Shown here piece after piece: positions 8,590 to 16,855 of a DNA stretch of 64,000 nt. The stretch is from an uncultured Neomegalonema sp. (GTDB lineage Bacteria > Pseudomonadota > Alphaproteobacteria > Rhodobacterales > Rhodobacteraceae). Both the position numbers and the translations under genes were made by a program. Position 1 is the first letter of the stretch. The number at the start of each line of letters is the position of its first letter. The notes beneath the pieces are model-generated. The model searched no databases, was not told the origin of the DNA, and saw only the letters and a list, made by a program, of their open reading frames with translations. Location of the stretch: the NCBI GenBank assembly GCA_938008165.1, contig CALLLP010000004.1:1-64000 (forward strand). The letters run 5' to 3'.

Positions 8590-10659
8590 CTATAGCCCCA
8601 GCGCCCGTCTGCGCTCTTCGGCGAATCCCTGTACCATGCGATCCGAGATCATGGCGAGGATGGCCATGGCGGCACCGGCGGAAATGCCAAGGCCCACATC
8701 CGCCTTGCCCAACGCCAGATAGATCGACTGTCCAAGGCCCGTTGTCCCGATCAGGGCGGCGATGACGAGCATGGCGAAGGCGTAGAGGATCGTCTGGTTC
8801 AGGCCCAGCAGGATCGACGGCACGGCATAGGGAAAGCGGATGTCGCGCAGGATTTGCCACCCGGTCGCGCCGCTGGAGACCGCCGCTTCGAGCATGTCGC
8901 CGGGCGTTTCGACGAGACCATGTCGCGTGTAGCGGATCATCGGGACGATGGCATAGGCGCAGATGGCCAGAAAGGCCGAAAACTCGCCGATCTGGAAGAC
9001 CATCAGCACAGGGATCAGGAAAACGAATAGCGGAATCGTCTGGAGCATATCGCAAACCGGGCGCACGGCTTTCCACGCCAAGGGCGAGACCGCGCATACC
9101 AGGCCGATCACCCCCCCGACGATGGCGCAGGCAAAGACCGCCGCGCCGCTGAGATACAGCGACAGGAGCGAGCGCTCCCACAGGCCCGCGAGCAGGATCG
9201 TACCGAGCAGCAGGACAGATATCAGCGCCAACCGGCGACCGCTGGCCACCCAGCCAAGGGCCGCCACGCCAAACAATACGAAGGGCCACGGCAATTCGGC
9301 AATGCCGGTTTCCAGCATGCCCATCAGGATGACGAGCATCAAACCGGCGGTCACGCGCCCGCGCCATGCCAGCAGCAGACCGGCCAGCCCCGCGCAGGCG
9401 AAAAGCCCGGCGCTCATCGCCATCGTCCATGAAAAGCCCCATGTGAAGGGCAGGACGGCGTTGTCGAGACCGATCCGCAGAGGCAGCAATCCGTAGAACA
9501 TCGCCGTGTTCTTGACGCTGTCGAGCCATGCGCCATTGGTCTTGGTAAAGTCTGTCAGACTCTGATCCACCGCCTGCGCCACGGGGTTCATCAGGGTCAG
9601 GTCATCGGGGTTCGGCAGGCTGTTTGACAAGAGGGCGAGCGCCGTAAACAGCCCCGCGATGCCAAGGACCGCCCAGACGATCCGGATGTCGTGACGCTGA
9701 CGCTCGATGGCCAGCGAGCCGCTCATCCGGTCGATGACGATGGCGAAGACCACGATCACCATCCCCGCGAGCAGGGCTTGGCCGAATTGTGCCTTGCGCA
9801 TGGTCAGCAACACTTCCCAGCCGATATCGTTGAAGCCGCCGATCACCGCCGCGATGATCACCATGCTCAGCGCGGCCATCAGACATTGATTGACCCCGAC
9901 CATGATCTGGGAGGAGGCGGAGGGGATTTCGACCTGAAACAATTGCTGAAGCCGGGTGCCCCCCGACATGATCGCCGCTTCCTTGATTTCCGGCTCGACC
10001 CTTTCAAGCCCCAGCATGACATTGCGCGCCATGGGCGGAGCGGCGTAGATCGCCGAGGCGATCAATCCGACCACCGGGCCAAAGCCGAACAGGATCAGGA
10101 TGGGGGTCAGATAGGCGAAGGTCGGCACGGTCTGCATCACATCCAGCAGGGTCTGCAGCGCGGATTTCACGCGCGGGATCTCGTTGGCGAGGATGCCGAG
10201 GATGCCGCCGAAGATGATGGCCAGCGGCACGGATACCGCGACCAGTGCGAGCGTGTTCATGCTCTGGAACCAATACCCCGACACCAACACGAAGGAGAGG
10301 CCCAGAAACCCCAGCGCCGCCATCGACAAACCGCCCAGATACCATCCCGTCGCCGTCACCAGACCGATAACCATCGGCCAAGGCGTACCGTTGAGCGCCA
10401 TATTGGCCCAGTCCATCGGATAGCTCAGCATGGCGGAACAGGCGCGGGCGAATGGCTTGATCGCGTCGAGAAACCACGACAGGCCAGCGCCGACCCAATC
10501 GGTCGCGGGCAGAACCCATCCCGTAGGCCATTTGATCAGCCATGGGGCGACCGGCTCCAGCATCAGGCACAGCGCGCCGACGATCAGGGTCAGGAAGGCG
10601 GCCCGTGCGCCCATGCTCAGGCGCCAAAGGGGCGCTATCGCGGCACCGGCGGCGCTCAT
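8590..10659 (-). CDS. Choline/glycine-betaine ABC permease, double-length
   Basis: This inner-membrane permease has 689 residues, about twice the usual ProW/OpuAB length. It consists of two homologous halves, each with a set of membrane helices and the cytoplasmic coupling segment typical of this family (GVNQCLMAALSMVII in the first half, GLNQTILYAFAMLVIAALIGTTG in the second). The two transmembrane subunits of the importer are therefore fused into one chain. The gene overlaps the upstream ATPase gene by 4 bp, and the binding-protein gene lies before that, giving the order binding protein, ATPase, permease. Substrate (choline, glycine betaine or a related quaternary amine) is inferred from family. 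Confidence 0.9.
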   Translation of the reverse strand: MSAAGAAIAPLWRLSMGARAAFLTLIVGALCLMLEPVAPWLIKWPTGWVLPATDWVGAGLSWFLDAIKPFARACSAMLSYPMDWANMALNGTPWPMVIGLVTATGWYLGGLSMAALGFLGLSFVLVSGYWFQSMNTLALVAVSVPLAIIFGGILGILANEIPRVKSALQTLLDVMQTVPTFAYLTPILILFGFGPVVGLIASAIYAAPPMARNVMLGLERVEPEIKEAAIMSGGTRLQQLFQVEIPSASSQIMVGVNQCLMAALSMVIIAAVIGGFNDIGWEVLLTMRKAQFGQALLAGMVIVVFAIVIDRMSGSLAIERQRHDIRIVWAVLGIAGLFTALALLSNSLPNPDDLTLMNPVAQAVDQSLTDFTKTNGAWLDSVKNTAMFYGLLPLRIGLDNAVLPFTWGFSWTMAMSAGLFACAGLAGLLLAWRGRVTAGLMLVILMGMLETGIAELPWPFVLFGVAALGWVASGRRLALISVLLLGTILLAGLWERSLLSLYLSGAAVFACAIVGGVIGLVCAVSPLAWKAVRPVCDMLQTIPLFVFLIPVLMVFQIGEFSAFLAICAYAIVPMIRYTRHGLVETPGDMLEAAVSSGATGWQILRDIRFPYAVPSILLGLNQTILYAFAMLVIAALIGTTGLGQSIYLALGKADVGLGISAGAAMAILAMISDRMVQGFAEERRRALGL

Positions 10660-11711
10660 GATTCCTCGACTTGAAGGGCGGCGACGAGATCGGAGGGCTG
10701 GACGGTGCCGACGATAGCCCCGGTCGCATCGCGCACGGGCACCGGCTCATAGAGTTTCATGCAATGGGCAAGGGCAAGGTCGAGCGTCATCGATGTCGTC
10801 AGGCCCGGATCATCCGGCCCCAGCCCGGTTGATCCATCGGTCTGCATCACGGATGCGACCCGCGCATGCTGGCCCTTGGCCACATCCTTGGAGAATTCGC
10901 GCACATAATCATCCACCGGATGCAGCACGATCTCGGTCGGTGTGCCGATCTGGACGATTTTACCGTCGCGCATGATGGCGATCCGGTCCGCGAGTTTCAG
11001 GGCTTCGGCGATGTCATGGGTGATGAAGACGATGGATTTCTTCAAGGTCGCCTGAATCCGGAGAAATTCGTCCTGCAATTGTCGCCGGATAAGGGGGTCG
11101 AGGGCGGAGAATGGCTCATCCAGAAACCAGATATCGGGATTGACGGCCAAGGACCGCGCGATGCCGACCCTTTGGCGCTGACCGCCGGAAAGTTCGCGCG
11201 GAAAGCTGCCCTCGCGACCGTCTAGGCCGACGAGCGAGATAACGTCCTGCGCGCGGGCGGTGCGTTCGGCCTTGCCGGTGCCCTTGGCCTTGAGCGGATA
11301 GGCGACGTTCTCGGCGACCGTCATATGCGGAAACAGGCCGAAATGCTGAAAGACCATGCCCAGCCTGTTGCGGCGCAGGTCCGTCAGACGCTTTTTCGAT
11401 GCGCCCATCACGTTTTCGCCGTCGATTCGGATTTCGCCGTCCGTGCCGGGCAAAAGCTGCGAGATACAGCGCACCAAGGTCGATTTGCCTGAGCCTGACA
11501 GCCCCATGATCACGAATAATTCGCCCTGACGCACATCGAAGGAGGCGTTCTGGACAGCGGGCATGAACCCGGCTTCGTGCAGCGCTTGCGCCGCCGTTTC
11601 CGGGGTTGCCTCCGGGCGAGCCAATGCCTCGCCCAGAGCCGTTTTGGCACCCTCGCCAAACACCTGCCAGAGATTGCGGCAGGCGATGGCAGGCGTTTCG
11701 TCGGACGTCAT
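10656..11711 (-). CDS. ProV-like betaine/choline ABC transporter ATPase
   Basis: This ATP-binding subunit has 351 residues. Walker A GLSGSGKST, signature LSGGQRQR and Walker B IWFLDEP are all present, as is the H-loop (FITHDIAEAL). The N-terminal segment before Walker A resembles ProV/OpuAA (ALARPEAT...), and the C terminus contains a CBS-like regulatory segment (SVMQTDG... VGTVQPSDLV) that in relatives senses ionic strength. I chose the ATG at 11711, just 5 bp from the end of the binding-protein gene; the open frame further upstream is a shadow of that gene. It powers the fused permease encoded downstream. Confidence 0.92.
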   Translation of the reverse strand: MTSDETPAIACRNLWQVFGEGAKTALGEALARPEATPETAAQALHEAGFMPAVQNASFDVRQGELFVIMGLSGSGKSTLVRCISQLLPGTDGEIRIDGENVMGASKKRLTDLRRNRLGMVFQHFGLFPHMTVAENVAYPLKAKGTGKAERTARAQDVISLVGLDGREGSFPRELSGGQRQRVGIARSLAVNPDIWFLDEPFSALDPLIRRQLQDEFLRIQATLKKSIVFITHDIAEALKLADRIAIMRDGKIVQIGTPTEIVLHPVDDYVREFSKDVAKGQHARVASVMQTDGSTGLGPDDPGLTTSMTLDLALAHCMKLYEPVPVRDATGAIVGTVQPSDLVAALQVEES

Positions 11712-11716
11712 GAGGC

Positions 11717-12670
11717 TCACTGAATCGCGGCGGTGACGATCGGCTTCCAGTTGGCTTCGTTCTCTTTCATCCAGGCGGCCACGACCTCCTCGACCTTGCC
11801 GCCATCCACATCGACAGCGCCCATCATGGGCTGCTGATCCTCGACGCTGAGGGTATAGTTCGACAGGATTTCGAAAGCGGCGGGCCATTTTTCTTCCATG
11901 CCGCTCCACCCGGCCTTGAAGATGCGCGACGGGGCAAAATCGCAGTCATGGGTCGCATCGGGGTTCGATCCCCATTTGGGGTCTTCGAAGCATTCGTCAT
12001 TGCCGACGGGCAGGTCGACGAATTTTACGTCATAGGCGGACATGGCCCAATGCGGTTGCCAAAACACGATCAACAGGGGGGATTTCTTCTCGGTCGCGGC
12101 GCGCAATTCGGTAATAAGCGCCCCTTCGGACCCAGCAGGCACCGCCTTGAAAGGCAGGTCGAAACCGCTCATGCGGTCGGCGCCCGGTGTGCCCCAATCG
12201 GCGGGGTAATCGATCAACCGGCCCTGTGGAATGGTATCGGCGGTGGCGAATTTCATCGCACAGTCGCGCAGGGCGTCCAGCGCGGGCAGGCCGGGGCAGA
12301 TCTCGGCGACATGGGCGGGATAGGCGATGCCTTCCTTCGCATCGAGGCCAAGATCGCCCAGCTCGACGACACCACCGGCATCGACTTTCTTCGCGTAATC
12401 TTCCGACACGTTCGAGGACCAGATTTCCATCGCGCCGTGGATTTCGCCATCGGCGATGGCCTGATACATATTCATATATCCAGCGGTGACGTATTCTACG
12501 TCGTAACCGGCGGCTTCCAGCATCGCACCCGCAACATAGGTCGAGACGTGTTGTCCGGTCCATTCATTGACCGCGAGCTTGATCGGTTCGTCCTTTGCGC
12601 CCAGATCGGCGGCCTGAACGGATGTCGCCATGGCACAGGTGGCCAATGTGGCTAGCAGAGTTCGGAACAT
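11717..12670 (-). CDS. Choline/glycine-betaine ABC substrate-binding protein
   Basis: This periplasmic binding protein of the OpuAC type has 317 residues. The signal peptide is MFRTLLATLATCAMATSVQA; the mature start AADLGAKDEPIKLAVNEWTGQ is typical of the family. Aromatic residues suitable for a quaternary-ammonium cage are present (for example the Trp in VNEWTG and EIWSSN, and FWQPHWAMSAYD). The chosen ATG at 12670 has GGGAGA upstream at good spacing; an extension to 12757 would be non-hydrophobic. As first gene of a three-gene importer it delivers osmolyte or methylated amine to the fused permease. Choline versus betaine cannot be separated by eye. Confidence 0.9.
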   Translation of the reverse strand: MFRTLLATLATCAMATSVQAADLGAKDEPIKLAVNEWTGQHVSTYVAGAMLEAAGYDVEYVTAGYMNMYQAIADGEIHGAMEIWSSNVSEDYAKKVDAGGVVELGDLGLDAKEGIAYPAHVAEICPGLPALDALRDCAMKFATADTIPQGRLIDYPADWGTPGADRMSGFDLPFKAVPAGSEGALITELRAATEKKSPLLIVFWQPHWAMSAYDVKFVDLPVGNDECFEDPKWGSNPDATHDCDFAPSRIFKAGWSGMEEKWPAAFEILSNYTLSVEDQQPMMGAVDVDGGKVEEVVAAWMKENEANWKPIVTAAIQ

Positions 12671-12835
12671 GGGGTTCTCCCTGAAACTGGTGTCGACAGA
12701 TCGTTTTGGTTGAGCACAGCTTTTCACAGCGGTTTCGTTCATGCTAGCCCTTCGCACGATGTTTGCGCGTATTCTTGACGGGTGTTGAATAACAATCGCC
12801 CGGTTTTGGCGGTGCCCCCATAGAAGGATCAGGAC

Positions 12836-12877
12836 ATGTGCATCAAAGGGCTGACCGATACGGGGCGTCTGCGGTGA
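12836..12877 (+). other. Possible 13-codon leader ORF coupled to the SDR gene
   Basis: An ATG with a good AAGGA ribosome site 7 bases upstream opens a 13-codon frame (MCIKGLTDTGRLR). Its TGA stop overlaps the GTG that is the most natural start of the downstream dehydrogenase (GTGA overlap). It could serve translational coupling. Alternatively the same ribosome site serves the GTG at 12838, which overlaps this ATG and is in frame with the dehydrogenase. Confidence 0.3.
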
Positions 12878-13614
12878 GTCGCCTATCGGGAAAGCGGGCG
12901 GTGGTCACGGGTGGTCGGCAGGGCATCGGGCGGGCAATCGTCGAGGCGTTTCTGCGCGAGGAGGCGACGGTCGTTACCTGTGGGCGCGGCGCGCGGCCCC
13001 AGCTACCGCCGGGGTGCGACTGGCATGGGGTGGATGTTGCCGATCCGGCGCAGGTTGGGGCCTTTGCGCAGGCGGTCGGGGCGGTGGATATTCTGGTGAA
13101 TAATGCCGGTATTCAGGTCGAGAAAACTGTCATGGACAGCACGGATGCCGATTGGGATCTCGTGATGGGGGTCAATGCGCGCGGCGTGTTCAATTGTTGC
13201 CGCGCCTTTTTGCCCCGGATGCAGGCGGGCGGGGCGATCATCAATATCGGGTCGATTTCCGGCCATGTCGCCGATCCGGGCATGGCGCTCTATAACGCGT
13301 CAAAGGCGTTTGTGCATGGTCTCACCCGCTCCATCGCCGTCGATCATGGTCCGGCCATCCGCTGCAATGCGATCTGTCCCGGATGGATTGAAACGGGCAT
13401 GCTCGAAGCGGGGTTTGATCTGGCGGGCGATCCGGTGGCCGCGCGTCAGGATGCGCTGGCCCGCCATCCTGTGCGCCGCTTCGGTAAACCGGAGGATATC
13501 GCGAGCATGGCGGTTTGGCTCGCCTCGGATGAAAGCGCTTTTGCCAGCGGTCAGCTTTTCACCATGGATGGCGGTATGACCGCTGCCTCGCCCCTGCAAC
13601 CGGGATTGTTCTGA
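12874..13614 (+). CDS. Short-chain dehydrogenase/reductase
   Basis: This classical SDR oxidoreductase has about 246 residues. The NAD(P)-binding motif is TGGRQGIG, the structural motif is NNAG, and the catalytic residues are Ser in GSISG and Tyr-x-x-x-Lys in YNASK. The C-terminal FTMDGGMTA end is usual for the FabG-like branch. No substrate can be assigned. I place the start at GTG 12874, which gives the usual short lead before SGKRAVVTGG. A GTG at 12838 would add 12 residues and has a better-looking ribosome site. The gene is divergent from the betaine transporter and convergent with radC, 16 bp away. Confidence 0.85.
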   Translation: MSRLSGKRAVVTGGRQGIGRAIVEAFLREEATVVTCGRGARPQLPPGCDWHGVDVADPAQVGAFAQAVGAVDILVNNAGIQVEKTVMDSTDADWDLVMGVNARGVFNCCRAFLPRMQAGGAIINIGSISGHVADPGMALYNASKAFVHGLTRSIAVDHGPAIRCNAICPGWIETGMLEAGFDLAGDPVAARQDALARHPVRRFGKPEDIASMAVWLASDESAFASGQLFTMDGGMTAASPLQPGLF

Positions 13615-13630
13615 AAGGCCGCGCATAACG

Positions 13631-14338
13631 TCATATCAGGCCCAGCGCCCGGAAGCTTGCATCCAGTTCGCGCCCGATGATGATATGATCATGCACCGTC
13701 ACGCCCAGCGGCTTTGCGCTGTCGATGATCTGCTTTGTCATCTCGATATCCGCGCGGGAGGGCGTCGGGTCGCCGCTGGGGTGGTTATGGACGAGGATGA
13801 TGGCGGAGGCGTTCAGTTCCAGCGCCCGCTTGACCACCTCGCGCGGATAGACCGGCACATGATCGACCGTGCCACGGCCCTGCGCTTCCTGTGCGATCAG
13901 GCGGTTTTTGCGGTCGAGGAACAGGACATGAAATTCCTCATGCTCCAGCCGCCCGATCTGCGCCTTGCAAAAGGCCATCAGCTTGGACCAGCTTGACAGG
14001 ATGGGGCGCTCGATCACGCTGTTCTTTGCCAGCCGGGTCGCGCTGGCTTCGACGAGTTTCAGCTCGATCACGGCGGCCTCGCCCAATCCCTCGATCTCGC
14101 GCAGGCGGGCGGGCGGGGCAGAGATGACGCTGGCATAATCCCCGAACCGTCCGATCAAGGTTTTTGCGAGGGGTTTGACATCCCGCCGGGGGATTGCGCG
14201 GAACAGAATCAGTTCGAGCAATTCATAATCCGCGAGCGCGCTTTCGCCCGCCTGCATAAAACGCGCCCGCAACCGCTGTCGATGGCCGGTATGGGAGGGC
14301 GGCGGCGTGAGCGGGTCTTTGGGGGGCGCCTCGCGCAT
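13631..14338 (-). CDS. radC: RadC-family JAB-domain protein
   Basis: This 235-residue protein has the two-part RadC layout: an N-terminal helix-hairpin-helix-like region (about 20-100, ELLELILF... [10 protein letters not shown]) and a C-terminal JAB/MPN metalloprotease-like domain. The metal motif is present as [14 protein letters not shown] with a preceding Glu in [12 protein letters not shown]. The length matches the family. Despite the historical name, a DNA-repair role is not established, and the biochemical activity is uncertain. The gene lies 4 bp downstream of methionine aminopeptidase, an arrangement that I recall from other Rhodobacterales. Confidence 0.93.
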   Translation of the reverse strand: MREAPPKDPLTPPPSHTGHRQRLRARFMQAGESALADYELLELILFRAIPRRDVKPLAKTLIGRFGDYASVISAPPARLREIEGLGEAAVIELKLVEASATRLAKNSVIERPILSSWSKLMAFCKAQIGRLEHEEFHVLFLDRKNRLIAQEAQGRGTVDHVPVYPREVVKRALELNASAIILVHNHPSGDPTPSRADIEMTKQIIDSAKPLGVTVHDHIIIGRELDASFRALGLI

Positions 14339-14342
14339 CGGA

Positions 14343-15164
14343 TCAGGCCGAAATCGGCGTTTCGTGCAAGGGATGGAACCGGCCAGCGGGCGACAGGGTG
14401 AAGATCTCGCACCCTTCCTCGGTCACACCGATCGAGTGTTCGAATTGGGCGGAGAGCGTGCGGTCGCGGGTCACGGCGGTCCATCCATCGGCCAGAACCT
14501 TGGTGCCCGCACGGCCCAGATTGATCATCGGCTCGATGGTGAAGAACATGCCGGGGCGCAGAATTGCCCCCGTGCCCGGCTTGCCGTAATGCAGCACGTT
14601 CGGCGCATCGTGGAACACGCGCCCCAGACCGTGGCCGCAGAAATCGCGCACGACGGAGCATCGCTGCCCTTCGGCAAAAGACTGGATCGCATGGCCGATA
14701 TCGCCAAAGCGATCCCCCGGTTTCACGGCTTCGATGGCGCGCATCAGGGAATCGTGGGTCACATCGATCAGGCGCGCGGCCTTGCGACTGGGCGTTCCGG
14801 CGACGAACATGCGCGACGTATCGCCGTACCAGCCATCCAGAACCACCGTGACGTCGATATTGAGAATATCCCCATCGCGCAGCGCTTTCGGCCCCGGTAT
14901 CCCATGGCACACCACATGGTTGAGCGAGATGCAGCTGGCATGTTGGTATCCACGATAGCCGATCGTGGCCGATATGGCGCCATGATCGGTTACGAATTGC
15001 TCGATCAGGGTATCGAGATGCTCGGTGGTGACGCCGACCTGTACTTCCGGCCCGATCATGTCGAGTGTCTCGGCGGCAAGTCGTCCGGCGGCGTGCATGC
15101 CTGCAAAATCCTCTGGAGGATGGATCTTGATGCCTTCGGGGGTGCGGTTGACGCTGTCTTTCAT
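14343..15164 (-). CDS. map: Type I methionine aminopeptidase
   Basis: This cytosolic metalloprotease of 273 residues removes the initiator methionine from nascent proteins. The five metal ligands can be placed: Asp in NIDVTV, Asp in DTSRMF, His in GHGLGRVFH, Glu in FTIEPMI and Glu in QFEHSIGV. The substrate-side His is in NHVVCHGIP. The ATG at 15164 ([11 protein letters not shown]) is preferred over an upstream ATG at 15188. Transcription probably continues into radC. Confidence 0.95.
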   Translation of the reverse strand: MKDSVNRTPEGIKIHPPEDFAGMHAAGRLAAETLDMIGPEVQVGVTTEHLDTLIEQFVTDHGAISATIGYRGYQHASCISLNHVVCHGIPGPKALRDGDILNIDVTVVLDGWYGDTSRMFVAGTPSRKAARLIDVTHDSLMRAIEAVKPGDRFGDIGHAIQSFAEGQRCSVVRDFCGHGLGRVFHDAPNVLHYGKPGTGAILRPGMFFTIEPMINLGRAGTKVLADGWTAVTRDRTLSAQFEHSIGVTEEGCEIFTLSPAGRFHPLHETPISA

Positions 15165-15269
15165 CGGATTTCCGGGCCTAAGGGGCAAATATGCGCACTG
15201 GCGCGCACCATATCCATCCCGCCGCTCCGATCAAGGGTGGTTGTGGATTTCATGAAAGGGCATGAATGC

Positions 15270-15298
15270 CCCCTGCGCAGGGGTGTTCTGCGCAGGGG
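15270..15298. terminator. Strong GC hairpin, probable terminator
   Basis: A perfect 11-bp inverted repeat (CCCCTGCGCAG, 7-base loop, CTGCGCAGGGG) lies between the Pro-Ala repeat gene and map. Both flanking genes run leftward. There is no clear U-tract on either side, so it may pause or stabilise RNA ends and is not certain to terminate intrinsically. Confidence 0.5.
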
Positions 15299-15333
15299 AA
15301 ATCAGGGATCGATGACTGTGTCGCTCCAACGCT

Positions 15334-15951
15334 TCAGAAAATGAGGGCTGGCTCGAAGGGCTGGGCGAAACCGCTGTCCACAGAGGGTGAGAACAGGACC
15401 GCTTCCGCATCCTTGAGAATGATAACGCGCCCATCATTGCCGGAAAATACCTGAATGCCGTTGCCGAATTCGCTCCGCTCGAAATCGGACGGATTGCCGA
15501 TGATGGTGACGATGTCGTTGTTTGGCTCGCCCGCATCGACGAAGCCGCTATCGGTCACGGTAATCCGGTCGCGGGTCTCGGTGCCCTGCACGGTTTCGAA
15601 GCCCGGCCCGGTCACGATGGTCGTCGGATCGGCAGGTGCGGGAGCGGGTGCCGGAGCGGCAGGCGTGGGAGCCGCCGCGACCGGTGTAGGAGCCGGTGCG
15701 GGCGCTGGAGCCGGTGCGGGGGCCGGAGCAGGCGCCGGGGCAGGCGCTGGCGCCGGAGCGGGCCTTGGCGTGGCAGAGACAGGGCGGCCGGTGGTGAAAG
15801 ACGGTGCTGGCTCCGCGATCAAGGGAGCGGGCTGGAGCCTGCCACCGAGACTCGTCTGATTTTGCTGTCTGTCAAAGATGGTGCCGAAGTTCGCTTCGGC
15901 AGGCCGGGGCGCTGTCTGAGGCGATGAACTTGTAAACGTGAACAGAGACAT
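15334..15951 (-). CDS. Pro-Ala repeat protein of unknown function
   Basis: This 205-residue protein has no signal peptide. The N-terminal 60 residues are Ser/Thr/Pro-rich; residues about 62-110 are an almost pure Ala-Pro repeat; residues 110-205 look like a small beta-rich domain with Asn/Asp/Gly turns (TVTDSGFVDAG, GNDGRVIILKDAEAVLF). Ala-Pro tracts usually act as stiff linkers, here between a disordered head and a folded tail. I do not recognise the family. The opposite-strand Gly-Ala frame is a shadow of the repeat. The ATG at 15951 starts a plausible protein, but the exact start is uncertain. Confidence 0.65.
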   Translation of the reverse strand: MSLFTFTSSSPQTAPRPAEANFGTIFDRQQNQTSLGGRLQPAPLIAEPAPSFTTGRPVSATPRPAPAPAPAPAPAPAPAPAPAPAPAPTPVAAAPTPAAPAPAPAPADPTTIVTGPGFETVQGTETRDRITVTDSGFVDAGEPNNDIVTIIGNPSDFERSEFGNGIQVFSGNDGRVIILKDAEAVLFSPSVDSGFAQPFEPALIF

Positions 15952-16186
15952 GATCGATTCCTGAAATTGTTATGACCCATATTGGTGCGTATTGGCATAA
16001 TCTCATAAAATATATGTATTTTAAAGGGACATTGACGTTCGGGTGTTTAATTTATCTTGTGTATACATCTGATAAGAATACGACCGCGTTTTCGGTCCGG
16101 GTGCTGGGCCTGTCTTGCTCCGGTCGACCGCTTCCGATGCCGCGCTAGGTTCGAGATGCAAGAAAGCGGATTCCGGAGCCAGCCCC

Positions 16187-16852
16187 ATGACAATGAACAA
16201 GCCCAAGACTTTCGGCGTCATCGGCCTCGGAACATTCGGATCGACCGTCGCCGCCGAACTGGCCCGCTTCGATAATTACGTCATCGGCGTCGATATCGAC
16301 CAGAATCGCGCGCAATCGCTGGCCGATACCCTACGCGAAACCGTGATCGCCGACGGGCGCGACGAAAAGGCTCTGCGCGAGGCGGGAATCGGACAATGCG
16401 ACGTCGTCCTGATCGCCATCAGCAATAATCTGGAAGCGAACATCATCTGTGCGATGAATGTAAAGCTGATCGGGGTCGATCATATCTGGGCCAAGGCCGA
16501 TACGCGCACCCATCACCGCATTCTCTCGCGTCTGGGGGTCGAGCGGGTCATCCATCCTGAGCGCCTGATGGGCCAGCGGGTCGCGCAGATGCTGCACAAC
16601 CCCTCCGTGCGCGATTATGTGAGCATCGGCAACGGGTTCTACGCCGTCACCATGGTCGTGCCCGAAAGCCTGAGTGGAAAAACACTCTCATCGCTCGATC
16701 TGGGCACTCAATTCGATGTGCGCTGTCTCGAAATCATGCGCGGCAGCGATCTGATCAAGGATGGCGATTCCGATCCGGTGCTCGACGAGGATGACCGGAT
16801 GCTGGTTCTGGGCACACGCTCCGACCTCCGGCGCTTTAGCGAGAGTTTCTGA
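16187..16852 (+). CDS. ktrA: KtrA/TrkA-type potassium channel regulator
   Basis: This cytosolic regulatory subunit has 221 residues. An RCK_N Rossmann domain comes first (GLGTFGSTVAAELA, then Asp-rich VIGVDIDQ binding the nucleotide ribose), followed by an RCK_C/TrkA_C domain (about 135-221, YVSIGNGFYAVTMVVPE to DDRMLVLGTRSDL). The length fits the single-module KtrA/KtrC type, not the double-length TrkA. It forms a ring under the KtrB dimer and gates K+ entry in response to ATP/ADP and c-di-nucleotides in relatives. The start at 16187 has GGAG 8 bases upstream. The ktrB gene follows after 3 bp. Confidence 0.92.
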   Translation: MTMNKPKTFGVIGLGTFGSTVAAELARFDNYVIGVDIDQNRAQSLADTLRETVIADGRDEKALREAGIGQCDVVLIAISNNLEANIICAMNVKLIGVDHIWAKADTRTHHRILSRLGVERVIHPERLMGQRVAQMLHNPSVRDYVSIGNGFYAVTMVVPESLSGKTLSSLDLGTQFDVRCLEIMRGSDLIKDGDSDPVLDEDDRMLVLGTRSDLRRFSESF

Positions 16853-16855
16853 GGG

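Noticed and set aside
8480-9529. N-terminal extension of the membrane-fusion protein giving a 647-residue protein
   Set aside because: The extra 350 residues are a basic, low-quality shadow of the permease gene. The signal peptide and ribosome site place the start near 8479.
12664-12757. Longer N terminus for the betaine-binding protein
   Set aside because: The ATG at 12670 starts a classical signal peptide and has a strong ribosome site; the extension is polar.
15455-15859. Gly-Ala repeat protein on the plus strand
   Set aside because: It is the complementary reading of the Ala-Pro codons of the minus-strand gene; the minus frame has normal flanking domains.
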